From contig CANBVO010000003.1 of NCBI GenBank assembly GCA_947372915.1, positions 1-49,125 of the forward strand: 49,125 nucleotides of DNA, read 5' to 3'. A program made the position numbers and the translations under genes. Of this stretch, positions 8,566 through 18,440 are shown one piece after another. Origin of the DNA: Actinomycetota bacterium (GTDB lineage: Bacteria; Actinomycetota; Actinomycetes; Nanopelagicales; Nanopelagicaceae). The first letter of the stretch is position 1. The number at the start of each line of letters is the position of its first letter. The notes below the pieces were generated by a model. It searched no databases and was not told the origin of the DNA. It saw only the letters and a list, made by a program, of their open reading frames with translations.

Positions 8566-9900
8566 ATGAAAACTTCGCCAGCATCCGGTATCAACACCGT
8601 GGCGAAGAAACTCACGGGTCGCACCAATCCAGCGCTTGCTCGTAAAAATATTCGAGATTCTTTGGTCTCCGTTGCTGGCCTTATTGGTCGCCCAGTCCGT
8701 GATGAAAATGGACGCAATCTAGGAAAGCTCGTCGATATCGTCGTTCGCCATGGCGAAGAGACATACCCTCCCGTTTCTGGATTGATCGTTCGTGTCGGTC
8801 AGAGCAAATCTTTTATTAGTGGTCGCCACATCTCCAGTCTGACCAACGATGAAATTCGCCTCTCATCTACCAAGTTCGACTTAGTAAATTTCCAACGCCG
8901 CGATGGCGAATCGCTATTGGATGCAGATGTGCTTGATCATCAAATTGTTGATGTCAACGGGCTCCGAGTTGTTCGCTCCTCTGATTTATATCTTGCACCC
9001 CTCGATCGAGAGATTCGAGTTGTCGGAGTAGATATCTCATTCCGCTCATTTATTCGCCGGATTTTCCCTGGTGCAATCAGTCGTCGCCCCACACCTGAAC
9101 ACGTGGTGGACTGGGCATCAGTCGCATCGTTAGCGGATTCCTCTGGCGTGGTTCGCACTTCAGCTTCGCGTGCAGTTCTCAGCCAACTTCGCCCAGCCGA
9201 TATCGCCGACTTGATTGAAGATTTAGCGGGTCGTGAGCAGAGCGCGCTGATTGAACTCCTCGACCCCGAACTCGCTGCCGATGCACTTGAAGAAATGGAA
9301 GATGAAGAGTTGCAAGGCCTACTCCGCGGACTTTCCTCTGAGCGAGCAGCAGAACTTATTGCTCGCATGGAACCCGATGAGTCAGCAGAAGTTCTTCGCG
9401 ACCTAGATGACGAACACCGTGAATCTATTTTAAGTTCGATGGATGCCAAAGTTGCATCAGACCTACGTGAACTTGTCTCCTTTGATGAAGAGCTTGCTGG
9501 TGGAATTATGACTACCCACCTTTTGCTTACCCATGAAGAAGACACTGTTGCACAAGCGCTCAAGATGTTGGTCGAAAACCGAGAGCGCGATATCTCTGAC
9601 GGAATTGTTGTTGTGGATGCGAAGGGTCGCCTCGTTGACCACATTCAAGTTATTGAACTTGTCGCCGCCAAATCCACCGCGCTATTAGGCACGTTAGTCG
9701 GAGCTCCTTTTCCTACTGCGGTAAAGCCGGATACGCCGTTGAAGGATGTAGTCGAAGAATTTGCCAACAACCGTGGGTCTTCCATCATCGTGGTGGATGA
9801 GAAGAGCAAGCCAGTGGGACGTATTTTGGCTGACGATTTAGTCGATGCGCTTGCTGCTGGAAATATTCATCGTGGCTTCTCACAAGGCAGCGGTTCATAA
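8566..9900 (+). CDS. soluble PRC-barrel / MgtE N-terminal / CBS-pair protein
   Basis: PRC-barrel-like N-terminus (GLIGRPVRDENGRNLGKLVDIVVR), MgtE_N repeats (LRPADIADLIEDLAGREQSALIELLDPELAADALEEME), CBS region; no hydrophobic TM domain. Confidence 0.88.
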   Translation: MKTSPASGINTVAKKLTGRTNPALARKNIRDSLVSVAGLIGRPVRDENGRNLGKLVDIVVRHGEETYPPVSGLIVRVGQSKSFISGRHISSLTNDEIRLSSTKFDLVNFQRRDGESLLDADVLDHQIVDVNGLRVVRSSDLYLAPLDREIRVVGVDISFRSFIRRIFPGAISRRPTPEHVVDWASVASLADSSGVVRTSASRAVLSQLRPADIADLIEDLAGREQSALIELLDPELAADALEEMEDEELQGLLRGLSSERAAELIARMEPDESAEVLRDLDDEHRESILSSMDAKVASDLRELVSFDEELAGGIMTTHLLLTHEEDTVAQALKMLVENRERDISDGIVVVDAKGRLVDHIQVIELVAAKSTALLGTLVGAPFPTAVKPDTPLKDVVEEFANNRGSSIIVVDEKSKPVGRILADDLVDALAAGNIHRGFSQGSGS

Positions 9901-9901
9901 G

Positions 9902-11170
9902 ATGGCGGAAGTTACTAAGAAGCGCAGCAGCGCTCCAGTTATCTCGCCCCGCAAAATTCGTCTTGCAGCGCTCTTAGCTGTGATGGGACCAGGAATCATT
10001 GCTGGCCTCTCCGATGATGATCCAGCCGGAATCACCACCTATTCGGTTCTCGGAGCTAATTACGGATATCAAATGTTGTGGGTATTGGTGGCATCCACTA
10101 TTGCACTCATACTTTTTCAAGATCTCGGCGCTCGAATTGGTGTTGTTACGCGTCAGGGTTTAATCGGACTTGTCCGCCAAAAATATGGTGCGCGATCCGG
10201 AACGCTCAGCGCAATTGCTTTAATTGTTGCAAATATCGGAACCATGACAGCAGAGTTTGCTGGAATTGCAGCGGCGGGCCAGTTATTTGGAACATCCAAG
10301 TACGTAACTGTTCCAATTGCGGCGCTGCTCGTCTCGTTCTTAGTTCTTCGGGGTTCCTTTAAGCGGGTGGAGAAAGTCTTCTTTATTCTCTCCGGCGTAT
10401 TTTTGGCTTATGTCATCGCTGGCTTTATGTCGCATCCACATTGGGGAGAGGCCGTTAAGGGGATGGTCGTCCCCAGCATGCCATTTACCCGCGATGCAAT
10501 TTATATTGCAACTGCAACTCTCGGAACAACACTTGCGCCATGGGGCTTAGCATTTATTCAATCTTACGCCGTCGATAAGCGCCTGACCCGCGATGATCTC
10601 AAGCTTCTCCGTGTCGATGTGTGGACGGGATCTTTGCTGACTGGAGTTATCGGATTCTTCGTCGTCGTCACATGCGCAGCGACTCTTCATGAAAGAAATA
10701 TTAAAATTACCGATGCTGCTAATGCCGCCGCTGCGCTTGAACCACTAGCCGGCACCTTGGCGAAAGAGTTATTTGCAATCGGATTAATCGGAGCCGCTCT
10801 ACTTGCAGCCTCAATTCTCCCGCTCTCTACCGCCTACTCAGTCAGCGATCTCACCGGTCGCCCGGCCGCGCTCGATGATGGCCCAAAGGAAGCACCACTC
10901 TTTTATGCGACATTTGGTGCAATCACTTTAGTCAGTGCAATTCTGATTTTGATTCCAGGTGTTCCACTCATTACCGTCTTGGTAGTCACTCAGGTTCTCA
11001 ACGCATGTCTCTTATTGCCATTGCTTGGTTACATGTACGGAATCTCCCGTGATAAGCGCTTGATGGGCGAATACGCATCAACTCCTACTATGCGCATCGT
11101 CTACGGCATCATCATCTCGCTCGTTGCAATCTGCATCGGGTGCATGCTCTGGTTTACCGTTACCGGTTGA
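9902..11170 (+). CDS. NRAMP-like divalent metal transporter with non-canonical metal-site motifs
   Basis: GPGIIAGLSDDDPAGITTYSVLGANYGYQMLW in TM1 and GTTLAPWGLAFIQSYAVDKR in TM6; multi-TM. Start 1 nt after the upstream stop. Confidence 0.85.
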   Translation: MAEVTKKRSSAPVISPRKIRLAALLAVMGPGIIAGLSDDDPAGITTYSVLGANYGYQMLWVLVASTIALILFQDLGARIGVVTRQGLIGLVRQKYGARSGTLSAIALIVANIGTMTAEFAGIAAAGQLFGTSKYVTVPIAALLVSFLVLRGSFKRVEKVFFILSGVFLAYVIAGFMSHPHWGEAVKGMVVPSMPFTRDAIYIATATLGTTLAPWGLAFIQSYAVDKRLTRDDLKLLRVDVWTGSLLTGVIGFFVVVTCAATLHERNIKITDAANAAAALEPLAGTLAKELFAIGLIGAALLAASILPLSTAYSVSDLTGRPAALDDGPKEAPLFYATFGAITLVSAILILIPGVPLITVLVVTQVLNACLLLPLLGYMYGISRDKRLMGEYASTPTMRIVYGIIISLVAICIGCMLWFTVTG

Positions 11171-11180
11171 AATTTAATTG

Positions 11181-12071
11181 ATGTCCACTGAAGATCACAC
11201 TAAGCCGCCTGCTGGGCGCGACATCATTCTCCTGACTCTCGGCATTATCGGAATCGGAACCTCTGGCCCGGTTATTGCGCTGAGCACAATGCCTATTCCG
11301 ACCCTAATCTTCTGGCGCAACTTAGGTGGAGCGCTCACCATGATTCCTTTTGCATTGCGACTTAAGCAGTGGCAGAGCGCAGCTCAACGCAAGGCAATCG
11401 GCACATCTGCAATTGCCGGAGTCTTCTTAGCGATGCACTTCATCTGCTTTTTTGCCGCAATGAGGTTGACCAGCGTTGCTGCTGGCGTCGCCATCACCAC
11501 CATGCAACCAGTCTTTGCTGCGATATTCCTACGCATGCAAGGTGGACATATTCCTCGTCGAGCCTGGGTGGGTATGGCTATTGCATTTGCTTCTGTCTTG
11601 CTTATTACTGGTGTCGATCTTCAAATCTCAGTTCGCGCCTTCACCGGTGATTTACTTGCACTCGTTGGAGCGGCGCTAGCGGCGGCATACATGCTCTTTG
11701 GTTCACGGTCGCAAAAAGAGCTCGCAACTTCTACGTATACGACGGTCTGCTACTTCACCTGCGCGCTCACCGTGCTTCCCGTTACCTTGCTGATGGGTTC
11801 TGCGCTACTTCACTTCTCGGCCCGCGAGTGGTGGTTAGTGCTTGCACTGATTTCCGGCGCACAACTACTGGGCCACACCATGTTTAATCTTTCACTGAAG
11901 AGAGTTTCACCAGCAGTTGTCTCCTTGGTTGTTTTCTTCGAAGTTCCCGTGAGTGCAATCCTGGCAGTCTGGTGGATGGGTCAGAGTCCGCCGGCAGGAA
12001 CAATCCCCGGAATTATCGGTCTGCTTATCGGTTGCGGCGTATTTGTCTTTCGAGGTAAGGCAACTTCGTGA
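11181..12071 (+). CDS. EamA/DMT family transporter
   Basis: About 10 TM helices with two EamA-like halves (FWRNLGGALTMIPFALRLK; LISGAQLLGHTMFNLSLKRVSPAVVSLVVFFEVPVSAILA). Confidence 0.85.
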   Translation: MSTEDHTKPPAGRDIILLTLGIIGIGTSGPVIALSTMPIPTLIFWRNLGGALTMIPFALRLKQWQSAAQRKAIGTSAIAGVFLAMHFICFFAAMRLTSVAAGVAITTMQPVFAAIFLRMQGGHIPRRAWVGMAIAFASVLLITGVDLQISVRAFTGDLLALVGAALAAAYMLFGSRSQKELATSTYTTVCYFTCALTVLPVTLLMGSALLHFSAREWWLVLALISGAQLLGHTMFNLSLKRVSPAVVSLVVFFEVPVSAILAVWWMGQSPPAGTIPGIIGLLIGCGVFVFRGKATS

Positions 12072-12913
12072 TTGATTTACACACTCATACCAATATCAGT
12101 GACGGAACAGATTCTCCACGAGAACTCATCAATAAGGCACTCGCTCAGGGGATAACCACCATAGGCCTCACCGATCATGACACCGTTGGCGGTTGGGATG
12201 AGGCAATTTCTGCTCTCCGTCCCGGTATTGATTTAGTACTTGGTTCGGAAATATCAGCACAAACAAGCGATGGAATCAGTGTTCATATTTTAGGTCTGCT
12301 CTTTGATCGACATGAGAGCGAACTTTCGCAAGTGCTCACCAATACCCGCGAGAATCGCATTGGTCGGATGGAACGCATTATCGGAAAGCTCAATGCCGCG
12401 GGATATGACGTGACAATGGATGATGTGAGAGCCCAGCTTTCAGAAGGTGCGACGCTTGGTCGCCCTCATCTTGCAGATGCGCTCGTCGCAAAGAAGATTG
12501 TGAAGAGTCGAGAAGAAGCATTTAGCGAATTACTTCATAACAACTCGGCTCACTATGTCTCGCATTACTCACCGACCCCTGAAGTCGCGATTCAACATAT
12601 TAAGCGTGCAGGGGGAGTAGCCATCATTGCTCACCCATTCGCATCACTGCGTGGGCGCACAATTTCCGTAGAAAGCTTTGCCCCGCTGGTAGCCGCTGGC
12701 TTAGATGGAATCGAGATTGAACATCGCGATCACTCCACCGAGGACCGCCAACTCTGCCGAGAAATCATCAATACCTACGAATTGATTGAAACTGGCTCCA
12801 GTGATTACCACGGCACAGGTAAACTCAATCTCTTAGGTGAATCGATAACTACCCCTGAAAATTGGGAAATTCTCGCTTCGCGCGCAACTGGCGGAAAGGT
12901 ATTTCGAGCATGA
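12068..12913 (+). CDS. PHP domain phosphoesterase
   Basis: DLHTHTNISDGTDSP and GLTDHDTVGGW metal-binding motifs; ETGSSDYHGTGK near C-terminus; GTGA overlap with previous gene. Confidence 0.9.
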   Translation: MIDLHTHTNISDGTDSPRELINKALAQGITTIGLTDHDTVGGWDEAISALRPGIDLVLGSEISAQTSDGISVHILGLLFDRHESELSQVLTNTRENRIGRMERIIGKLNAAGYDVTMDDVRAQLSEGATLGRPHLADALVAKKIVKSREEAFSELLHNNSAHYVSHYSPTPEVAIQHIKRAGGVAIIAHPFASLRGRTISVESFAPLVAAGLDGIEIEHRDHSTEDRQLCREIINTYELIETGSSDYHGTGKLNLLGESITTPENWEILASRATGGKVFRA

Positions 12914-13530
12914 ACCATTTAGCGGAAGTTTCTGCAATCACCTTTGGATTGCAAGCCTTTGTCACTCTATTGGTCATCATGGATCCACCCGGTGCCACTC
13001 CGGTCTTCCTCGCTTTGGTTTCCCACAAATCCCCACGTCAACGTATTCGGATGGCGTGGCAGGGTGCGGGCGTATCGCTCTTTGTCATCGTTCTCTTTGC
13101 CCTCTTTGGAAAGTTAATCCTCGATTATCTTCACGTCTCGGTTAACGCACTTCAAGGCGCTGGCGGACTCTTGCTCCTGCTAATCTCCCTTGAATTACTT
13201 ACCGGAAAAGATTCGGGCACAGAGAAATCTGAAAATGTAAATGTCGCACTTGTCCCACTAGGGACCCCACTCCTTGCAGGTCCTGGTGCGATTGTGACGA
13301 CGATTCTCTGGGTGCAGAACGCTCACACAACAAATATGAAGCTGACCTTGGCGCTGGCGATTATTGCGGTCCACTGCGTTATTGGTCTTACTCTGATGTT
13401 TTCGACTCGAATCTTGGGCTTCATTAAAGAGTCTGGCGTCAGCCTAGCCGCGCGCATTGCAGGATTGCTGCTCGCAGCCATTGCGGTAGAGATGTTAGTT
13501 CAAGCAATAAAAGGTTTTTTTAACCTTTAG
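12910..13530 (+). CDS. MarC family integral membrane protein
   Basis: FVTLLVIMDPPGATPVFLAL, PLLAGPGAIVTTIL typical of MarC. Confidence 0.9.
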   Translation: MNHLAEVSAITFGLQAFVTLLVIMDPPGATPVFLALVSHKSPRQRIRMAWQGAGVSLFVIVLFALFGKLILDYLHVSVNALQGAGGLLLLLISLELLTGKDSGTEKSENVNVALVPLGTPLLAGPGAIVTTILWVQNAHTTNMKLTLALAIIAVHCVIGLTLMFSTRILGFIKESGVSLAARIAGLLLAAIAVEMLVQAIKGFFNL

Positions 13531-13784
13531 ATTGTTGTAAAGCCGACTCGGCTCTTGGCGCTCTCGCCGACCTCAACAAATGAAATCTTATTTGCAGCAA
13601 CGATGACTTGGCGTCCGCGGGAGTCGGTAAGAACAAGAGTGGTGCCCTTTTCGAGCGCTGCACTGACGAGATCTTGAACGGCAGCCACATCGGATGAAGT
13701 TTCAAAGTTAAGTTCTTGATTGCTATCTGAGATTCCGATGCGAACTTCGGCGCGAGATTCTGATGTGTTCTTCTTGGTTGTCAT
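13527..13784 (-). CDS. DUF3107 family protein
   Basis: MTTKKNTSESRAEVRIGISDSNQELNFETSSDVAAV...GRQVIVAANKISFVEVGE...RVGF. Confidence 0.88.
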   Translation of the reverse strand: MTTKKNTSESRAEVRIGISDSNQELNFETSSDVAAVQDLVSAALEKGTTLVLTDSRGRQVIVAANKISFVEVGESAKSRVGFTTI

Positions 13785-13826
13785 GAGTCGAGTTTAACCG
13801 TTTCTATTCTGGAGAGTGTGATGAAT

Positions 13827-14435
13827 TTATGAAGACTTCGGGAATCCGGAGATTCCACGCCAGATAAGTCCAGAGACGAGATTGACTGCAAGGTCGCGAT
13901 CAATTTTTCCGTCGCGCTCAAGCCAATGGCGAGCCGATGTTTGAACCGAACCAATAAGTCCAACGGCCAACATCATTGACGCATCTTTGCCGAGTCCAGT
14001 ATCAAGGGAGATAACGGCGCTAAATGCTGCAGCACAGTCATAAGTCATGCGATTGAGGCGCTCGTGCACTTGTGGCTCAACGCTCATGTCGCTTTCGAAG
14101 AGAAGTCGGAATGCTTCGCCCTCACGATTAATGAAGTCGAAATATGCTGCCGTCGTTGCGCGAACGCGATCTCGATTGTCGGAAGTAGAGGCAACTGCGC
14201 GCTGAATATCGAAGATCAGCGAATCAATATGTAGATCGAGAACTGCAAGATAGAGATCAAGCTTTGATGGAAAATGTTGATAGAGGACTGGCTTGCTGAC
14301 TTTGGCGCGATCGGCAATCTCATCCATGGCAGCTGCGTGGTAGCCGGCCGAAGTAAAGACTTCGAGGGCGGCAGCAAGCAATTGGGCGCGACGTTCATCG
14401 CGGGGCAATCGAGCTTTATTAGAATCAGTACTCAT
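13827..14435 (-). CDS. TetR family transcriptional regulator
   Basis: RRAQLLAAALEVFTSAGYHAAAMDEIADRAKVSKPVLYQHFPSKLDLYLAVLD TetR_N HTH; start at 14435 preceded by TACGAT-7 nt. Confidence 0.92.
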   Translation of the reverse strand: MSTDSNKARLPRDERRAQLLAAALEVFTSAGYHAAAMDEIADRAKVSKPVLYQHFPSKLDLYLAVLDLHIDSLIFDIQRAVASTSDNRDRVRATTAAYFDFINREGEAFRLLFESDMSVEPQVHERLNRMTYDCAAAFSAVISLDTGLGKDASMMLAVGLIGSVQTSARHWLERDGKIDRDLAVNLVSGLIWRGISGFPKSS

Positions 14436-14486
14436 CGGGCTTATCGTAGGGCGATTTCGATAATTCGACACCTTTTTTGTAGTTGG

Positions 14487-14492
14487 TAGATT
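14487..14492 (+). promoter_or_regulatory. putative -10 element of leaderless mshB promoter (TAGATT, 6 nt from ATG); TTCGAC 17 nt upstream
   Basis: TTCGAC-N17-TAGATT-ggtctc-ATG. Confidence 0.55.
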
Positions 14493-14498
14493 GGTCTC

Positions 14499-15386
14499 AT
14501 GACTTCCAACCGCCGTCTTCTACTCGTTCACGCACATCCTGATGATGAAACCATTAATAACGGCGCGACCATGGCGAAGTATGTTGCCGAGGGCGTCGAT
14601 GTCACATTGGTTACCTGCACTCGTGGCGAAGAGGGCGAAGTCCTTGTGCCCGAACTTTCACACTATGCCTCCCACGATACAGATCAACTCGGCACTCACC
14701 GCGAAACCGAATTAGCAGATGCGATGGCGGCGCTCGGGGTTACAGATTTTCGTTTTCTGGGTGCGCCCGAAAAGAAGTATCGAGATAGCGGCATGATGGG
14801 AACCGAACCAAATAATCGAAGCGATTGTTTTTGGAACGCAGATCTCGATGAGGCTGCGATGCGGCTAGTAAAAGTGATTCTCGAAATCAAACCTCAAGTC
14901 ATGATCACCTACGATGAATTTGGTGGTTATGGTCACCCCGATCACATCCAAGCGCACCGCGTAGCAATGCGCGCTGCCGAGTTAGCGGCAGATCCGCTTC
15001 ACACCGATGGTAGACCGTGGAAGATTGAGAAAATTTATTGGAACATTACACCGCGCTCGGTTATTGCAGCCGGTATGGAGAAGATGAAGGAAATTGGATC
15101 AGATTTCTTTGGCTCAGACAATATTGATGACATTCCATTTGTGAAGCCCGATGAACTTGTTACTTCACTCATTGATGGAAATCTGTATATCGAGAAGAAG
15201 ATGAATGCAATGCGTGCCCATCCGACTCAAATTGCGCTCGATGGACCGTTCTTCGCCCTCTCCAACAATTTAGGAAATGAGATTTGGGGCCACGAGTACT
15301 ACACCTTGGTACAAGGCGTAAAGACACCTCCGCTCGATGCCAAGGGCTACGAGATTGATCTCTTTTCGGGAGTCGTTTCGAGTTGA
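14499..15386 (+). CDS. mshB: MshB-like GlcNAc-Ins deacetylase (mycothiol biosynthesis)
   Basis: LLLVHAHPDDETINNGATMAKYVAEG, TCTRGEEGEV, GGYGHPDHIQAH metal-site motifs. Confidence 0.9.
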   Translation: MTSNRRLLLVHAHPDDETINNGATMAKYVAEGVDVTLVTCTRGEEGEVLVPELSHYASHDTDQLGTHRETELADAMAALGVTDFRFLGAPEKKYRDSGMMGTEPNNRSDCFWNADLDEAAMRLVKVILEIKPQVMITYDEFGGYGHPDHIQAHRVAMRAAELAADPLHTDGRPWKIEKIYWNITPRSVIAAGMEKMKEIGSDFFGSDNIDDIPFVKPDELVTSLIDGNLYIEKKMNAMRAHPTQIALDGPFFALSNNLGNEIWGHEYYTLVQGVKTPPLDAKGYEIDLFSGVVSS

Positions 15387-15703
15387 GGTTTCCTAAAGTC
15401 ACCGCACTGCTCAGTGGAGTGGTTCTTGGATTTACTGGTGTAGTTCTTCACAATGCTTTTGCGCCCGTTGGATTAATTGCCGCACTTCTCGCCACATTCT
15501 TTGGGATTAAATTAATCGGAGATAAGAGCGGTTCTCGCTCGGAGAAAGTAATTGCCGGAATTGGTTGGTCCGCCATCTTCTTTAAAGCTGCGTCGACTGG
15601 AAATAGTTACGAGCTATTAATTGTCGGAAATTCAACCGGCAACTTTTACTTGTTCGCCGGCTTTCTCGCTCTGCTGGCGGCAGTTATCTGGCCAGCAAAG
15701 TAG
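15383..15703 (+). CDS. small multi-TM hypothetical protein
   Basis: 106 aa with several hydrophobic helices; overlaps the mshB stop. Confidence 0.7.
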   Translation: MRFPKVTALLSGVVLGFTGVVLHNAFAPVGLIAALLATFFGIKLIGDKSGSRSEKVIAGIGWSAIFFKAASTGNSYELLIVGNSTGNFYLFAGFLALLAAVIWPAK

Positions 15704-17071
15704 TTACCAGACCTGCCCTTGGGCAGTATCTTGGACATTAACTCCGAGCACTTCTAACTTTCCACGAATCTCATCGCTGAGTGCAAAGTCTTTATTGGTG
15801 CGTGCGATTGCCCGCGCTTCTAGCAACATTCGAGCTTCCACGCTCAATTCTTTCTTTACTACCGGGCGATTGAGATCAAGGGCTAGCACGCGATCAATCT
15901 CCATAAAGGTCGCATACTTCACGCCCTCGCTTACCACGGATTTTTCTAAAGCGCGAAGTGCAATCAGAACCTTGGGGAGGTCTAAATCCTGGGCGAGATG
16001 TTGAGCGATCTCCGTGAGATCTGCTACCGCAGTCGGTGCTTGCGACCAGATGGCCATGCGTTCGCGCCAACGCTCGAGCGTCTTATCTGCGGAACGAAGT
16101 GCATCCCAAGTGAGGTCCATCTGGCTGCGATAACGGTTCTCCATGAGCGCCAATCGAAGCGCAAGTGGATCTAAACCTTGCGAAATCAAGTCGGCGACGA
16201 GAACTACATTACCCGCGCTCTTGGACATCTTGCGTCCTTCAAAGAGTAGGTGTTCGCCATGTAACCAGAGCGAGACGAGTTCGCGATTATTAATCGCAGC
16301 ATTAGATTGCGCGCGCTCATTTTCATGATGTGGGAAGCGGAGATCAATGCCACCGATATGCAGATCAACGGTCTCGCCGAGGAAGTGCATCGACATTGCT
16401 GAACATTCGATATGCCAGCCAGGGAAACCTGTTCCCCATGGCGAATCCCAAATCATTTCGCTGCGGTTGCCAGCAGCCTTCCAGAGTGCCCAGTCGGCAT
16501 GGAATCTCTTTGCGCCACCTTCGCTATATTCATAGCGATGGCCGGGCTTAAGTTCAGTTAATTTGTTTCCGCTAATTGCGCCATAGCCGGGAAATGATTC
16601 GGCCGAGAAGTAGACCGAGCCATCTTCGCCGACATATGCGTGGTTATTTTCTATCAGGTGGGTAATAAGTGTCTGCATCATGTCGATGGATTCACTCGCT
16701 CGTGGATAGCGCTTTGCCTTCAAGATATTGAGCCGAGCTAAATCTGTGTGAAAGCGATCTTCGTAGTCCCGCGCGACTTCAAAGGGATCACGTTTTTCTA
16801 ATTGGGATTGCGAGAGCAATTTATCTTCTTCAAAATCTTCACTCATGTGCCCCACATCGGTGATGTTTTGGACGAGCAGAGTCTGATGGCCTAAGAAATT
16901 AAGAGTGCGAGCGGTTAAATCCGCGAGTAAGAAGGTACGGAGGTTGCCGACGTGGGCATCACGGTAGACGGTTGGGCCGCAGCAATAAATCCGGACGGCA
17001 CTCTCATTTGAGGATTCAACTTCGAGCAGATTGCGAGACTTCGTGTCGTAGAGAAAGAGACCAGTTTTCAT
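15704..17071 (-). CDS. cysS: cysteinyl-tRNA synthetase
   Basis: IYCCGPTVYRDAHVGNLRTFL; GIDLRFPHHENERAQSNAA; KMSKSAGN. Confidence 0.92.
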   Translation of the reverse strand: MKTGLFLYDTKSRNLLEVESSNESAVRIYCCGPTVYRDAHVGNLRTFLLADLTARTLNFLGHQTLLVQNITDVGHMSEDFEEDKLLSQSQLEKRDPFEVARDYEDRFHTDLARLNILKAKRYPRASESIDMMQTLITHLIENNHAYVGEDGSVYFSAESFPGYGAISGNKLTELKPGHRYEYSEGGAKRFHADWALWKAAGNRSEMIWDSPWGTGFPGWHIECSAMSMHFLGETVDLHIGGIDLRFPHHENERAQSNAAINNRELVSLWLHGEHLLFEGRKMSKSAGNVVLVADLISQGLDPLALRLALMENRYRSQMDLTWDALRSADKTLERWRERMAIWSQAPTAVADLTEIAQHLAQDLDLPKVLIALRALEKSVVSEGVKYATFMEIDRVLALDLNRPVVKKELSVEARMLLEARAIARTNKDFALSDEIRGKLEVLGVNVQDTAQGQVW

Positions 17072-18012
17072 AGCGCCAGCGCCCGGTATCGGTAGTTGTG
17101 ATGTGGTCGAAAGCCAGATGTGGAATAGAGATGGATGGCGGGCATATTGGAGATATCCACTTGTAACGCACTCTTCTTTACCGTTGAAATCTCTACCATC
17201 TTGCCCAAGAGTGGACGCGAAAGTCCTTGACCTCGAAAATCTTCTTTCACGAAAATTCTGCTCAGCACTGCCCAGCCATCTGATTCGGCCATCCGCCCGG
17301 TTGCAATAAATGCGCCGTCGTATTTAACGCTGACATATGCAGCAGGGTAAGAGCGCATAATCTTTTCGCCTGCAGTATCTCCTTGCACATTTAACCAATC
17401 ACTCGTTGGCTCGGCGGAGATCTGGAATTCATATCCATCGGGGAGTGGGGGATGGGGTACTTCGAGATTATTAGCAATCATGACATGCGCATCGATAATC
17501 TTTTCCCAGCCCTTGCTTGCAAGTTCATCATCGAGTTCTTGGTAGGCGGGTAGTGGAAGGTGGAAGGTTGGCTTAAGCCCGCGCGAAACATATTCCTGAA
17601 TCGCAACATCTAATTCTTCTGGCAGTGCAAGTTGCGGTTGGCCGAAGGGAAGTTTGCCAAACGGAATTATTGAATTGGCCCGATAGGTAAAACCGCTCGA
17701 CATGCGATAACGCCAGCCGCCTCGGACAGTAATTACTTCTGCCGGCCAGGTCTTCTCTAACGATGCTTCTAATTCATTAATGCGCAGCGTCTGTGGCGCA
17801 CCGGTGCCCGCTTTTTCGGTGAGGGGTTCAACGATTCGCCAGGCTGAAATATCTCCTGGATTGAAAGTAGCGACTGCGCCATCCTTCTTTCGAACTGATT
17901 CGGCACTTTCCAGTGTTCCAAGAATGTCGCGGAAGCCATCAGCTTCACGCAGGCGGATGGAGACTCTTTGACCTACATCACCTGCACTCGGCACGGAGTT
18001 AGCCATACCCAC
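17068..18012 (-). CDS. GNAT acetyltransferase (Rv0428c-like, N-terminal SH3-like domain)
   Basis: N-term GQRVSIRLREADGFRDILGTLES...; C-term GNAT motif A VKEDFRGQGLSRPLLGKM. An alternative start at 18006 (MANSVP) is possible. Confidence 0.8.
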   Translation of the reverse strand: MGMANSVPSAGDVGQRVSIRLREADGFRDILGTLESAESVRKKDGAVATFNPGDISAWRIVEPLTEKAGTGAPQTLRINELEASLEKTWPAEVITVRGGWRYRMSSGFTYRANSIIPFGKLPFGQPQLALPEELDVAIQEYVSRGLKPTFHLPLPAYQELDDELASKGWEKIIDAHVMIANNLEVPHPPLPDGYEFQISAEPTSDWLNVQGDTAGEKIMRSYPAAYVSVKYDGAFIATGRMAESDGWAVLSRIFVKEDFRGQGLSRPLLGKMVEISTVKKSALQVDISNMPAIHLYSTSGFRPHHNYRYRALAL

Positions 18013-18114
18013 GAGTAAGACCTCCCAGCCCCGATATTGCCCTTTGGGTACTCTATTATCTCCCTCAGTAATTAACAGATTCGAGCTTCAGAGACTGGGA
18101 AAAGGGGTAAGCCG

Positions 18115-18438
18115 GTGACCTACGTAATTGCAGAACCTTGCATCGATATTAAGGACAAATCTTGTATCGAGGAATGCCCGGTCGATTGCATCTACGAGGG
18201 CGATCGCATGCTTTATATCCAACCCGATGAGTGCGTCGATTGCGGCGCGTGCGAACCGGTCTGTCCAGTAGAAGCGATTTATTACGAAGATGATGTTCCA
18301 TCACAGTGGAAAGAGTTTGGCGGCGCAAATGGCGAGTTCTTCGTCGAGCTAGGTTCTCCTGGCGGAGCAAGCAAGGTCGGTGCAACTAAGAACGACCCTG
18401 CGATGATTAAAGCAATGCCTGTTAAATCTGGCGAGTAA
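18115..18438 (+). CDS. fdxA: 7Fe-4S type ferredoxin
   Basis: GTG start, MTYVIAEPCIDIKDKSCIEECPVDCIYEGDRMLYIQPDECVDCGACEPVCPVEAIYYEDDVP. Confidence 0.94.
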   Translation: MTYVIAEPCIDIKDKSCIEECPVDCIYEGDRMLYIQPDECVDCGACEPVCPVEAIYYEDDVPSQWKEFGGANGEFFVELGSPGGASKVGATKNDPAMIKAMPVKSGE

Positions 18439-18440
18439 AA

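Noticed and set aside
8940-9644. 234-aa ORF on the minus strand
   Set aside because: Fully antisense to the MgtE-N/CBS gene; Ser/Arg-rich low-complexity translation typical of an antisense codon-bias artefact.
15704-17071. Considered MshC (mycothiol ligase) because mshB is adjacent
   Set aside because: CysS-specific motifs (CGPTVYRDAHVGNLRTFL, GIDLRFPHHENE, KMSKSAGN) fit cysteinyl-tRNA synthetase better.
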